From Beijerinckia indica subsp. indica ATCC 9039 (GTDB lineage: Bacteria > Pseudomonadota > Alphaproteobacteria > Rhizobiales > Beijerinckiaceae), in NCBI RefSeq assembly GCF_000019845.1, contig NC_010581.1, positions 2,113,501 to 2,177,500 of the forward strand: DNA of 64,000 nucleotides. Reading direction: 5' to 3'. Both the position numbers and the translations under genes were made by a program. Below, in pieces: positions 52,575 through 60,953 of the stretch (within the stretch, counting starts at the first letter, position 1; every line of letters begins with the position of its first letter). The notes under the pieces were generated by a model that worked only from the letters and a program-made list of their open reading frames with translations, searched no databases and was not told the DNA's origin.

Positions 52575-54065
52575 ATGACCTTGCAAATGCCACATCCCGA
52601 GGCGGCCATCCTGACACATCGCGGGGAAATCGTCGCGCGGCTTGAACAGATTGTTCCAGGCGGTGTCATTCATACCGAACGGGAAATGCGCGTCTATGAA
52701 TGCGACGCCCTGACCCTCTACAGGCAATTGCCGCTCGTCGTCGTCTTGCCCGAGACGGTGGAACAGGTGTCGCAGATTCTGCGGCTGGCGCAGGACATGA
52801 ACATCAAGGTCGTGCCGCGCGGCAGCGGGACATCCCTTTCCGGCGGCTCGCTACCGCTCGCCGATGCGATCCTGCTCGGCATGAGCAAGTTCAATCGCAT
52901 TCTCGAAACCGATTTCGAAAATCGCTGCGCTCGTGTGCAACCCGGCGTGACCAATAGCGCGATCAGCCGGGCCGTCGAGGACCATGGCTTCTATTATGCG
53001 CCGGACCCGTCCTCACAGATCGCCTGTTCGATCGGCGGTAATGTCGCTGAAAACTCCGGCGGCGTGCATTGCCTGAAATATGGCTTGACCACCAATAATA
53101 TTCTCGGCCTCGAAGTCGTGCTGATGGGCGGCGAGGTGTTGCGGCTCGGCGGCAAGCATCTCGATTCCGATCTCTATGATCTCATCGGCGTGCTGACCGG
53201 TTCGGAAGGTTTGCTCGGCGTCATCACCGAGGTCACCGTGCGCATCCTGCAAAAGCCGGAGACGGCGCGCGGCGTTCTGCTCGGCTTTCCGACGGTCCAG
53301 GCGGGCGGAGATTGCGTCGCCGAAATCATCGCCCGCGGCATCATCCCGGGTGGCCTCGAAATGATGGACAAAGCCTCGATCGACGCGGCCGAGGCCTTTC
53401 AGCCCTGCGGCTATCCCCGCGATGCCGGCAGCCTCGTGATCGTCGAACTCGACGGGACGCAGGCCGAGGTCGATGTGCTGATTGAAAGGGTCGCGGCCAT
53501 TGCCCTGGAACAGGGGGCGACCTCGATCAAGGTCTCTCAAAATGAGGCGGAGCGGCTGCGTTTCTGGTCAGGCCGGAAAAATGCGTTTCCGGCGGTCGGC
53601 GCCATCGGCCCCGATTATCTGTGCATGGATGGCACGATCCCACGCTTTCAGCTCTCGAATGTTTTGGCGCGGATGGATCAACTCGCCGCCCAATATGGAT
53701 TGCGCGTCGCCAATGTTTTTCATGCTGGCGATGGCAATCTGCATCCCTTGATCCTCTATGATTCATCAAAGCCCGGCGACAGCGAAAAGGCCGAGGCTTT
53801 CGGCGCCGATATTCTTTGCCTTTGCGTCGAGGTCGGCGGTGTGTTGACCGGCGAACACGGGGTCGGCGTCGAAAAACGCGATTTAATGGATCGCATGTTC
53901 AATGAGATCGACCTGCAGCAGCAGGAGCGTTTGAAATGCGCTTTCGATCCGGCCCACCGGCTCAATCCGGGTAAAGTCTTTCCCACTCTGCACCGCTGCG
54001 CGGAACTCAGCCGCATGCATGTGCACAATGGTCAATTGCCCTTCCCCGATCTGCCACGGTTTTGA
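52575..54065 (+). CDS. glcD: glycolate oxidase subunit GlcD (FAD subunit)
   Basis: FAD-binding catalytic subunit of the membrane-linked glycolate oxidase. 496 residues from ATG 52575 (GGGAGACG upstream). FAD-binding type-4 domain: PLVVVLPETVEQVSQILRLAQDMNIKVVPRGSGTSLSGGSLPL, QPGVTNSAISRAVEDHGFYYAPDPSSQIACSIGGNVAENSGGVHCLKYGLT, then VGVLTGSEGLLGVITEVTVR-like GSEGLLG. The C-terminal cap ends in VFHAGDGNLHP and GEHGVGVEKRDLM. First of glcD-glcE-glcF. Confidence 0.96.
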   Translation: MTLQMPHPEAAILTHRGEIVARLEQIVPGGVIHTEREMRVYECDALTLYRQLPLVVVLPETVEQVSQILRLAQDMNIKVVPRGSGTSLSGGSLPLADAILLGMSKFNRILETDFENRCARVQPGVTNSAISRAVEDHGFYYAPDPSSQIACSIGGNVAENSGGVHCLKYGLTTNNILGLEVVLMGGEVLRLGGKHLDSDLYDLIGVLTGSEGLLGVITEVTVRILQKPETARGVLLGFPTVQAGGDCVAEIIARGIIPGGLEMMDKASIDAAEAFQPCGYPRDAGSLVIVELDGTQAEVDVLIERVAAIALEQGATSIKVSQNEAERLRFWSGRKNAFPAVGAIGPDYLCMDGTIPRFQLSNVLARMDQLAAQYGLRVANVFHAGDGNLHPLILYDSSKPGDSEKAEAFGADILCLCVEVGGVLTGEHGVGVEKRDLMDRMFNEIDLQQQERLKCAFDPAHRLNPGKVFPTLHRCAELSRMHVHNGQLPFPDLPRF

Positions 54066-54169
54066 ACGATCGGGAAATCGGCCCGCCAAGCCGAAAGTCA
54101 TAAACCTGCATCATCCGCGACCATGATACTGTCACAAGGTCGCGGATCGGCAGGGTGAGGTCGGCGCCG

Positions 54170-55483
54170 ATGAAACCCGCAATGCCTCCTGCCACGAATG
54201 AAGCCGAAACAATGGATATTTTACTGCCCCGTGACGAGAAAGACGTGGTTGCCGTGGTCGAGGCCGCCGTCGCCAATCGCGTCCCGCTCGAAATCATGGG
54301 TCTCGGATCGAAGCGTGGCTTCGGCGCTCCTGTCACTGCCGAGCGCCATATTTCCTTGAGCGGGCTTTCCGGCATCACGCTTTATGAACCGTCCGAACTG
54401 GTCCTGCGTGCCCATGCCGGCACGCCGATGCGGGAGATCCGCGCTTTGCTCGACCAGAATGGGCAGGAACTCGCCTTCGAGCCTATGGATTATGGAGATC
54501 TCTACGGCGCTCCCAAGGATGACAAGGCCAAGGGGGGCACTATTGGCGGGACGATCGCGGTCAATGCCAGCGGTCCACGCCGTATTCGTGCTGGCGCGGC
54601 GCGCGATCATCTGCTCGGTTTCAAAGCCGTCAGCGGCCGTGCAGAAAGTTTCAAATCGGGTGGCCGGGTCATGAAGAATGTGACGGGCTATGATCTTTCC
54701 AAACTGCTGGCCGGTTCGCACGGGACCTTGGCGATCATGACGGAAGTCACGGTCAAGGTACTGCCCCGGCCAGAGAACGAAGAGAGCGTCATCGCCACCA
54801 ACCTCACCGAAGATCAAGCCCTGGCGTTGCTGCGGGAAGCGTCCGGCCTTCCCTATGAAGTTTCGAGCTTCGCCTGTTTGCCCGAGGGCAGTGTGCTTGG
54901 CCTGCCGCGTGGTCCGATCGCGGTCTTGCGTCTCGAGGGTCCGGACCTATCGATCCAGAAGCGCAAGGAAGAATTGATCACCACCTTCCGCAAGAACACC
55001 CGTTTTGCGAAGGGTCAATATGACATTCTGAAAGCGGCGGTCTCCCGGGAATTCTGGGCTGCGATCCGCGATGCACTGCCCATCACAACCTGCGGCGGGC
55101 AAGTATGGCGTCTCTCGACCGCGCCGAGTGAGGCTGCGCCGCTGGTGACCGCGATTCACGCGGCGGGGGTTCCGATCCTGCGCTGGTTCTATGATTGGGC
55201 GGGTGGCCTGATCTGGCTTTGCGTCGAGGCGACGCCTCATGCGCATGCGCCGTCGATCCGGGCCGCTGTCGATCGGTTCGGCGGCCATGCGACCCTGATC
55301 CGTGCTGAAGACGAGGTCCGCGCCGCCATTCCCGTCTTCCATCCCCAGCCCCCGGCGCTGGCCGCTCTTTCGCGGCGGGTCAAGCACGGGTTCGACCCCT
55401 TGAGCCTGTTGAACCGCCACCGCTTCGGCACGCATTTCGATCCGTCCGTGGACGAGCCCACTTCACTTCAGGGCGCGGAATAA
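54170..55483 (+). CDS. glcE: glycolate oxidase subunit GlcE
   Basis: Second FAD-domain subunit of glycolate oxidase. 437 residues. RDEKDVVAVVEAAVANRVPLEIMGLGSKRGFG and GTIGGTIAVNASGPRRIRAGAARDHLLGFKAVSGRAESFKSGGRVMKNVTGYDLSKLLAGSHGTLAIMTEVTVKVLPRPE are typical GlcE blocks. ATG 54170 is preferred over GTG 54155, which overlaps the ribosome site. It follows glcD by 104 bp and precedes glcF by 4 bp. Confidence 0.94.
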   Translation: MKPAMPPATNEAETMDILLPRDEKDVVAVVEAAVANRVPLEIMGLGSKRGFGAPVTAERHISLSGLSGITLYEPSELVLRAHAGTPMREIRALLDQNGQELAFEPMDYGDLYGAPKDDKAKGGTIGGTIAVNASGPRRIRAGAARDHLLGFKAVSGRAESFKSGGRVMKNVTGYDLSKLLAGSHGTLAIMTEVTVKVLPRPENEESVIATNLTEDQALALLREASGLPYEVSSFACLPEGSVLGLPRGPIAVLRLEGPDLSIQKRKEELITTFRKNTRFAKGQYDILKAAVSREFWAAIRDALPITTCGGQVWRLSTAPSEAAPLVTAIHAAGVPILRWFYDWAGGLIWLCVEATPHAHAPSIRAAVDRFGGHATLIRAEDEVRAAIPVFHPQPPALAALSRRVKHGFDPLSLLNRHRFGTHFDPSVDEPTSLQGAE

Positions 55484-55487
55484 AGCC

Positions 55488-56825
55488 ATGCAAACCAATT
55501 TCTCTTCCGCCTTGCTCGAAAATCCGAAAATCGCGACCTCGGAGAAGATTCTGCGGACCTGCGTGCATTGCGGATTCTGTACCGCCACCTGTCCGACTTT
55601 CGTAACCTTGGCCGAAGAAAACGACAGCCCACGCGGGCGTATTTATCTCATCAAGGAAATGCTCGAACACGGCCGGCAGGCCGATGCCGAGACGGTCAAG
55701 CACATCGACCGATGCCTGTCCTGCCTCTCCTGCATGACGACCTGCCCCTCGGGCGTCCATTACATGCATCTTGTCGATCATGCGCGCGCCCATATCGAGG
55801 AAACCTATCGGCGTCCTTTCCTCGACCGTAGCCTGCGCGCAATATTGGCCTTTGTGTTGCCGCGTCCGACCTTGTTCCGGTTCGCCCTTTTTGCGGCGAG
55901 GCCAATGCGGCTCGTTGCGGGCTTTTTTCCTGGCCGGCTCGGCGCCATGTTCGCCCTGGCCCCCTTCAATCTTCCCTCGCCAAGCCCAGTCGACCGGCCT
56001 CAGGTTTTTGCACCACTAGGTCAGAAAAAACTGCGTGTCGGCTTGCTGAATGGCTGCGCCCAAAGAGTTCTCGATCCGAAAATCAACGAAGCGACTGTTC
56101 GTCTTCTGACGCGTCTCGGTGTCGAGGTCACGGTCGTGGAAGGTGTTGGTTGCTGCGGCGCACTCACCCATCACATGGGCAAGGAGGACAGCGCCCTCGC
56201 CTTCGCCAAGGCCAATATCAAAGCTTTCATGCGTGAAAAGCACAAGCATGGCCTCGACCGGATCGTGATCAATACATCCGGCTGTGGCACGACCGTCAAG
56301 GATTACGGCTTCATGTTCCGGGATGATCTGGAACTTGCCGATGAGGCGGCGACCGTAGCCGCGATGGCGCGCGATGTGACGGAACTGGTCGAGGAAGTGG
56401 GTTTCACGCCAGCCCGCGAAATGCCACCTCTGCGCGTCGCTTATCACTCGGCCTGCTCGATGCAGCATGGTCAGAAAATCACGCGGCTTCCGTTCGACCT
56501 TCTGAAACAGGCCGGTTTCGCCACTCTCTCAATTCCTGAATCGCATCTTTGCTGCGGTTCGGCGGGCACCTATAATCTTCTTCAGCCGGAACTCGCGACG
56601 CGTCTCAAAACCCGCAAGATCGAGAATATCAAGACGACGCAACCCGACGTCATCGCCGCCGGTAATATCGGCTGCATGGTCCAGATCGGCAGCGGCATTG
56701 ATGTCCCCGTGGTGCATACAGTCGAATTGCTCGATTGGGCGACCGGCGGTCCCGTACCCGAGGCGCTCGCCTCTTTGCCCATCGCATTTCAGACAAAGGC
56801 ACAAGAGCCTGAAAGTCCGGTTTAG
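55488..56825 (+). CDS. glcF: glycolate oxidase iron-sulfur subunit GlcF
   Basis: Electron-transfer subunit of glycolate oxidase. Two 4Fe-4S motifs: CVHCGFCTATCP and CLSCLSCMTTCPSG. They are followed by two cysteine-rich CCG domains: GVGCCGALTHHMG and the later SACSMQHGQ...SHLCCGSAGTYNLLQPE. 445 residues is slightly longer than E. coli GlcF. It starts 4 bp after glcE and passes electrons to quinone at the membrane. Confidence 0.96.
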   Translation: MQTNFSSALLENPKIATSEKILRTCVHCGFCTATCPTFVTLAEENDSPRGRIYLIKEMLEHGRQADAETVKHIDRCLSCLSCMTTCPSGVHYMHLVDHARAHIEETYRRPFLDRSLRAILAFVLPRPTLFRFALFAARPMRLVAGFFPGRLGAMFALAPFNLPSPSPVDRPQVFAPLGQKKLRVGLLNGCAQRVLDPKINEATVRLLTRLGVEVTVVEGVGCCGALTHHMGKEDSALAFAKANIKAFMREKHKHGLDRIVINTSGCGTTVKDYGFMFRDDLELADEAATVAAMARDVTELVEEVGFTPAREMPPLRVAYHSACSMQHGQKITRLPFDLLKQAGFATLSIPESHLCCGSAGTYNLLQPELATRLKTRKIENIKTTQPDVIAAGNIGCMVQIGSGIDVPVVHTVELLDWATGGPVPEALASLPIAFQTKAQEPESPV

Positions 56826-56862
56826 AGCATCGCTTTGTCAATCAACGGCCTGAACGATGCTC
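56825..56862 (+). terminator. hairpin after glcF
   Basis: GAGCATCG (56825-56832) pairs perfectly with CGATGCTC (56855-56862) across a 22-base loop, followed by AAAATACG. It starts at the last base of the glcF stop. No T-run on the plus strand, so termination is uncertain; it may belong to the same kind of hairpin as that at 52350. Confidence 0.45.
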
Positions 56863-56872
56863 AAAATACGCA

Positions 56873-57829
56873 TCAGCTTGCCGCAAAGAGATGATCGACC
56901 AATGTCACCACGCTTGCGCGTTGTTGTTTGTAGGCGGCGCGCTCCGATTTGGAAGCCAGGTCCAAAGGCATTCTGAATCCGAAACCATCGGATATGCCTT
57001 GGCGTTCGATCCAGAAGCCATCATAATCGGCGCGTAGTCGTTTTCGCTGATAGCGCGCGTCGGCATTGATGATATGCGTTCGATTAGAGACCGCATGCAA
57101 GCTGGTCACGCCGCAAGCCGCGGCAAAAGCCGATAGAGCGATGAATACGACCATTTTGGGCCGCAAACCAGACAGGTCCCGCGTCGCGGAAACGATGCGT
57201 TCCTTCCTGTCCTTCCAATCCGCTCCGACGATAGTCGATGGCCCTTGCAGGCCTCCGATCAAGGCGACAGGCTCAAGGGCCTCACCATTTTGAGGTGTGA
57301 GCAGGAAGGTTAGCCGAGCGAGAACGAAACCATCCTCCACGTCTTCGAACACGAGAGAATATTCGCCTTCTTTGCCGCAATGCCGCGCCGGATCGAGCTT
57401 AAGCCGATAAATTTTACCACTTTTGCCACGGAGATAGCCGAGTTCGACACCGGCATCCGCCCAAAGCGACAAAAGCAACCGCCTCGGCATTGTCCTTGCC
57501 GCAAAAAGATAATGGCCACGCAGCATCGCGACATGCTCTCGGACGCTCAGACCGTGGACAGCATAAGTGCCGAGCGGCTTCAGCACGAGTTCTAGCGGTG
57601 CCGGCGGAAGATCCTCTGCTCGCGCAAATGTTTTGAGGAAGGCGAGCCATTCGCGTGTCCAATGCGGATACCGCATTGCCTGGGCCAGGCATTTCGCCAT
57701 GGTCAGCAGAGAGCCCGCTCTCAAAGTATATTCGCGCCTCGGATCAAGCCCATGACGAAAAAGCTCAAGGAGAACCTGGCCTGGAAAAAGCGATGAGGCC
57801 TTGTCTTCCGACATCGGAACGATAGTCAT
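56873..57829 (-). CDS. VirK/YbjX family (DUF535) protein
   Basis: About 318 residues. The C-terminal two thirds carry the DUF535 pattern: YSLVFEDVEDGFVLARLTFLLT, VALIGGLQGPSTIVGADWKDR, and the strongly conserved end GVTSLHAVSNRTHIINADARYQRKRLRADYDGFWIERQG. Members such as VirK and YbjX affect virulence or envelope stress in enterobacteria; the biochemical role is unknown. The Asn-Arg-x-His and the Y-x-R-x-x-L-A-D-Y-D block are the likely functional site. Start among several ATGs is uncertain (57829 or 57814). Confidence 0.85.
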   Translation of the reverse strand: MTIVPMSEDKASSLFPGQVLLELFRHGLDPRREYTLRAGSLLTMAKCLAQAMRYPHWTREWLAFLKTFARAEDLPPAPLELVLKPLGTYAVHGLSVREHVAMLRGHYLFAARTMPRRLLLSLWADAGVELGYLRGKSGKIYRLKLDPARHCGKEGEYSLVFEDVEDGFVLARLTFLLTPQNGEALEPVALIGGLQGPSTIVGADWKDRKERIVSATRDLSGLRPKMVVFIALSAFAAACGVTSLHAVSNRTHIINADARYQRKRLRADYDGFWIERQGISDGFGFRMPLDLASKSERAAYKQQRASVVTLVDHLFAAS

Positions 57830-57871
57830 TCTTCTTATCTCATTGACGTTCGACGATGCCGCGGAGCCCAA

Positions 57872-58180
57872 GCGTCTTTCGCCACGGACCGGCCTCGAGC
57901 CTTGGTAAAGTGTGAGAAAACGTTAGGCTCATGCTGAATGTCTAAGGACCCGGGACTGAAAGGGTTTCAAGCTCTCACGATGAAAGCACCCTTCATCACA
58001 TTGACGTGATTCCCTACACCACCTTTAGTTCTCTCGCAATCGTTCCGAGCGTTGTTTGTGTAAGAACGCCAAATAGATTCAATCTTCTTGGTAATTGCGC
58101 GGTGTCATCACAGTGTTAAAAAAATCCCCGCCTTTTGGCGGGGATTTTTTATTTAATCAATGCTTCCCAGAAAGGAAAAA
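57872..58180. other. intergenic, holds a bidirectional terminator
   Basis: Promoter region of the DUF535 gene on one side and terminator of the molbindin gene on the other. No gene was recognised. Confidence 0.5.
58118..58150 (-). terminator. bidirectional Rho-independent terminator
   Basis: AAAAAATCCCCGCC and GGCGGGGATTTTTT form a stem with TTTT loop and A- and T-runs on the two sides, so it works in either direction. On the minus strand it ends the molbindin transcript 30 bases after its stop. Confidence 0.92.
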
Positions 58181-58390
58181 TTAGTCGACCGCGATCATCA
58201 CATCGGAAGACTTGATGAGGGCATGCGCCTTCTTGCCGGGAGCAAGTCCGAGCTCATCAACGGATTCGTTGGTGATGGACGCCGTAATAATGACGCCACC
58301 AGCGATTTCCAGATGGACATGCGCCGTTGTCGAACCCTTGTGCACATCCTTGATCGTACCAGCAATAAAATTACGTCCTGAAATCTTCAT
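58181..58390 (-). CDS. molbindin-like molybdate-binding protein (single TOBE/Mop domain)
   Basis: 69 residues, the whole protein being one Mop/TOBE domain: MKISGRNFIAGTIKDVHKGSTTAHVHLEIAGGVIITASITNESVDELGLAPGKKAHALIKSSDVMIAVD contains the family's SARN-like start (SGRN), the VHKGSTTAHV strand, the ITNESVDELGL loop and the KSSDVM end. Such proteins form hexamers that bind molybdate or tungstate in the cytoplasm and buffer Mo for cofactor or nitrogenase synthesis. AAGGAGAC precedes the ATG. No modABC or modE is near, so it is an orphan with its own terminator and an AT-rich upstream region. Confidence 0.92.
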   Translation of the reverse strand: MKISGRNFIAGTIKDVHKGSTTAHVHLEIAGGVIITASITNESVDELGLAPGKKAHALIKSSDVMIAVD

Positions 58391-58755
58391 CAGAAGTCTC
58401 CTTGATAATCTACTGTCTCAAAGTCGATGATCCGCCGTCTCAAACTTCGACGAATCGGCGCTGGTTCGCCAAAGTAACTAAATCAGATATAGGATAGCTC
58501 CCATCAATAATAAAGCCGTATAATTCACTTTATTTTTAGTCATCTACCCTTCGTCAATAAAGATTATACTTTAATTTATACTATTAATATATATTAACAG
58601 TGCAATAAACCATACTCTCTTAGGGTGATCGAGACCAATTCCATCTACAACAAAGCTCTGGTTTGCGTCCTCAACAATTCCCGCGCGCCTCAAGCGTTCC
58701 CAAGTTCCACCTGATTTTAGCAAAGGGAACGAACGGGATCATCCTGACGGCCGTC
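58391..58755. other. very AT-rich intergenic region
   Basis: Upstream of the molbindin gene (minus). The stretch 58480-58620 is among the most AT-rich of the window (for example TTAATTTATACTATTAATATATATTAAC). It probably holds the molbindin promoter. I looked for a ModE-type box and did not find a convincing one. Confidence 0.5.
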
Positions 58756-59040
58756 ATGGCACGTCAACTCTTTTCGGAAGAACTCTATCCGGTGAATAAG
58801 CGCAATCTCGCAATCGCGGCCCGTTCCTGGCGAGAACGGATTGCTCTGTCGAGGATATTCCTGGCGCCGTGCTGGTGGGCGGCTTACTTTTCTTTTGCGG
58901 GTCTTGATCTCACCGTGTCGGCAAAACCGCACGCATACAAAGGCACTGATCTCTTGATCATTTTTATGATGGCGGTCATCGGTGTCGTACCGATGACCTT
59001 TTGGCATCAAATAGTCTCAGCTCGTCAAGACGCCGCCTGA
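58756..59040 (+). CDS. small two-span membrane protein, uncertain
   Basis: 94 residues from an ATG at 58756 ([25 protein letters not shown]). Two hydrophobic segments: about 36-52 ([16 protein letters not shown]) and 66-84 ([19 protein letters not shown]). The region upstream is non-coding in character. The last 16 bases overlap the end of ispH, which runs the other way. I recognise no family and the ribosome site is weak, so this is tentative. Confidence 0.4.
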   Translation: MARQLFSEELYPVNKRNLAIAARSWRERIALSRIFLAPCWWAAYFSFAGLDLTVSAKPHAYKGTDLLIIFMMAVIGVVPMTFWHQIVSARQDAA

Positions 59041-59984
59041 CGCAATTCACGCGGGAGCGGGAAGAAGACACCTTCATCGGCGGTCGAGACAGTCTCGACC
59101 TCGAGCTCGAAACGCTCGGCGAAGGCGGCCATGATTTCCTCGACGAGCACTTCCGGGGCCGAGGCGCCAGCCGTAATGCCAAGCGAGGAAATATTCGAGA
59201 ACAAATCCCATTCCACATCGTCGGCACGCAGCACCAGACGAGCGAGCTTGCAGCCCGAGCGTTCGGCGACTTCCCGCAGCCTTTGTGAATTGGAGGAATT
59301 GGAGGAGCCGACGACAAGCAGCGCATCGACGATTGGCGCGATGCGCTTCACCGCCTCCTGCCGATTGGTCGTCGCATAGCAAATGTCCTCACGGTGCGGC
59401 CCGATAATCTCGGGGAAACGCTTGGTCAGTGCTTCGACCATATTTCTTGTGTCATCGACCGAAAGCGTGGTCTGCGTGACATAGGCGAGGTTTTTCTCGT
59501 CCTTGACCTGCAAAGTTTCGATCTCACCCGGCGTCTGCACCAGCAGGATCGAGCCTTCCGGCAATTGGCCCAATGTGCCAACGACTTCAGGGTGACCGGC
59601 ATGGCCGACGAGCAGCACCTGGCGGCCATTATTGTGGTGGAGTTCCGCCTCACGATGCACTTTTGTCACCAGCGGGCAGGTCGCATCAATCGCGAAAATA
59701 TTGCGGCTCTGTGCTTCCGCGGGGATGGATTTCGGCACGCCATGAGCCGAGAAGATCACGGGCTTATCCGTATCTGGAACCTCGTCCAGCTCCTCGACGA
59801 AGATTGCTCCCTTTGCCTTCAATCCCTCGACCACGAATTTATTGTGGACGATCTCATGGCGTACATAGACCGGCGCTCCGTACAGGCGCAAAGCCTGTTC
59901 GACCGCATCAATGGCCCGCACGACGCCGGCACAAAATCCGCGCGGTGCGCAAAGAAGAATATGCAGTTTCGGCTTATCGGTCAT
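59025..59984 (-). CDS. ispH: 4-hydroxy-3-methylbut-2-enyl diphosphate reductase
   Basis: Last step of the non-mevalonate isoprenoid pathway: HMBPP to IPP and DMAPP, with a 4Fe-4S cluster. The three cluster cysteines are visible: [24 protein letters not shown] and the late [11 protein letters not shown] (in [11 protein letters not shown]). [12 protein letters not shown] is the diphosphate-binding block. 319 residues from ATG 59984 is normal; the frame extends to 60041. Also called LytB. Confidence 0.96.
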   Translation of the reverse strand: MTDKPKLHILLCAPRGFCAGVVRAIDAVEQALRLYGAPVYVRHEIVHNKFVVEGLKAKGAIFVEELDEVPDTDKPVIFSAHGVPKSIPAEAQSRNIFAIDATCPLVTKVHREAELHHNNGRQVLLVGHAGHPEVVGTLGQLPEGSILLVQTPGEIETLQVKDEKNLAYVTQTTLSVDDTRNMVEALTKRFPEIIGPHREDICYATTNRQEAVKRIAPIVDALLVVGSSNSSNSQRLREVAERSGCKLARLVLRADDVEWDLFSNISSLGITAGASAPEVLVEEIMAAFAERFELEVETVSTADEGVFFPLPRELRQAAS

Positions 59985-60316
59985 GGAGAGCCTTGCCCAG
60001 GCAGGATTTTCGAACGCATTCACGCAACGAACGCCATTCATGAAGCAGCTTCGGACATCCTGAAAATCTCGAAGCCCCGTTCACACCCGATCGGGATGGT
60101 GAAAATCAGTTTCATGCACTCAAGTCCATGCCTTGTCCGTCCCTTGGCTGTCAAGCCTCCGCGCGCAAGCGAAATCCCTTCCGGCTTCACTCTTTTTATC
60201 GGAATCGGATGTAACGCTCTCATTTTTGAAAATGCATCAAATTCATCAAAAGAGAAGCGTCTCCTTTTGGTTTGATGCCCGGTTCGGCACCTGCCGCAAA
60301 CGACCCTGTCCAGAGC

Positions 60317-60346
60317 TTGACAAAGGCCGATAATGATACGTTATAA
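60317..60346 (+). promoter_or_regulatory. candidate sigma-70 promoter of the ferredoxin gene
   Basis: TTGACA at 60317-60322 and TTATAA at 60341-60346, 18 bases apart. It would start a transcript near 60353 with a leader of about 185 bases. The -35 box is consensus; the -10 box matches moderately. Confidence 0.5.
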
Positions 60347-60450
60347 CATATATAAGAAGGGCATTCTTTCGCGGGTGCCCTCCTTTATCCACGGTACATG
60401 GCGTTCTTCCGATCGCCTCGGCCTGCGGCCGCTGGATCTCAGAAATAAAT

Positions 60451-60483
60451 CAGACCCGAAAGAGCTTTCCTCTTTTGGGTCTG
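60451..60483 (+). promoter_or_regulatory. 14-bp leader hairpin upstream of ferredoxin
   Basis: CAGACCCGAAAGAG (60451-60464) pairs over its full length with CTCTTTTGGGTCTG (60470-60483), with one G-U pair and a five-base loop. It lies in the leader, 55 bases before the ferredoxin ATG, and is not followed by a T-run. A smaller hairpin (AGGGCA 60358-60363 with TGCCCT 60376-60381) comes first. Attenuation, stability or protein binding are possible roles. Confidence 0.55.
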
Positions 60484-60538
60484 GTGCTTGAGAGCCCGGC
60501 GCAAGGGACCATAAATCGAACGTTTAAAGGAATTTTTC

Positions 60539-60841
60539 ATGCCCACGGTCACGATCAAGCCCTCCGGCAAGACGCAAGTCGCCGCCGAAGGCTCCATCCT
60601 CATCGACGCCATTATCGCCGCCGGCGAGCCGATTGAGGTGAAATGCAATCGAGACGCAAAATGCGAATCCTGCCATGTGTTCATTCTCGAAGGGAAGAAA
60701 AGCCTGGCAAAAATGGGCCGCCCTGAAAGCGAAAAACTCGATTCCATGGTTGGTGTCGCGTCCAAATCGCGTCTCGCCTGCCAATGTGTTCTCGGCACAG
60801 AGAACGTGACGGTCGAATTGCTCGGCGCCCTGTCCGGTTGA
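60539..60841 (+). CDS. 2Fe-2S ferredoxin
   Basis: 100 residues, small electron carrier. Cluster ligands: C45, C51 and C54 in the C-x5-C-x2-C pattern (KCNRDAKCESCH), and a fourth in RLACQCVLG. This is the adrenodoxin/Isc-like rather than plant-type spacing, although the protein is short. AAAGGAATTT precedes ATG 60539. The next gene on the strand, 112 bp away, is a flavin monooxygenase-like protein; an electron-transfer link between the two is inference. Confidence 0.9.
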   Translation: MPTVTIKPSGKTQVAAEGSILIDAIIAAGEPIEVKCNRDAKCESCHVFILEGKKSLAKMGRPESEKLDSMVGVASKSRLACQCVLGTENVTVELLGALSG

Positions 60842-60953
60842 ATGGCCTGTTGAGATCAAGGAACAAACCAGGCTCCATCCATGAGCATGGTTTCTGAGAT
60901 GCTCTGTCCCAGATCCATGGGGCACAGCCCTCTCTTCAGATGGAGCCTGGCGT

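Larger units (their letters stand above)
59985..60538. other. intergenic region with ferredoxin promoter and leader
   Basis: Divergent region between ispH (minus) and the ferredoxin gene (plus). A candidate promoter and two leader hairpins are listed separately. No gene was recognised. Confidence 0.5.

Noticed and set aside
58430..58620. ModE-type molybdate box upstream of the molbindin gene
   Set aside because: The region is AT-rich with short ATATA runs, but no arms matching the known ModE site with proper spacing were seen.
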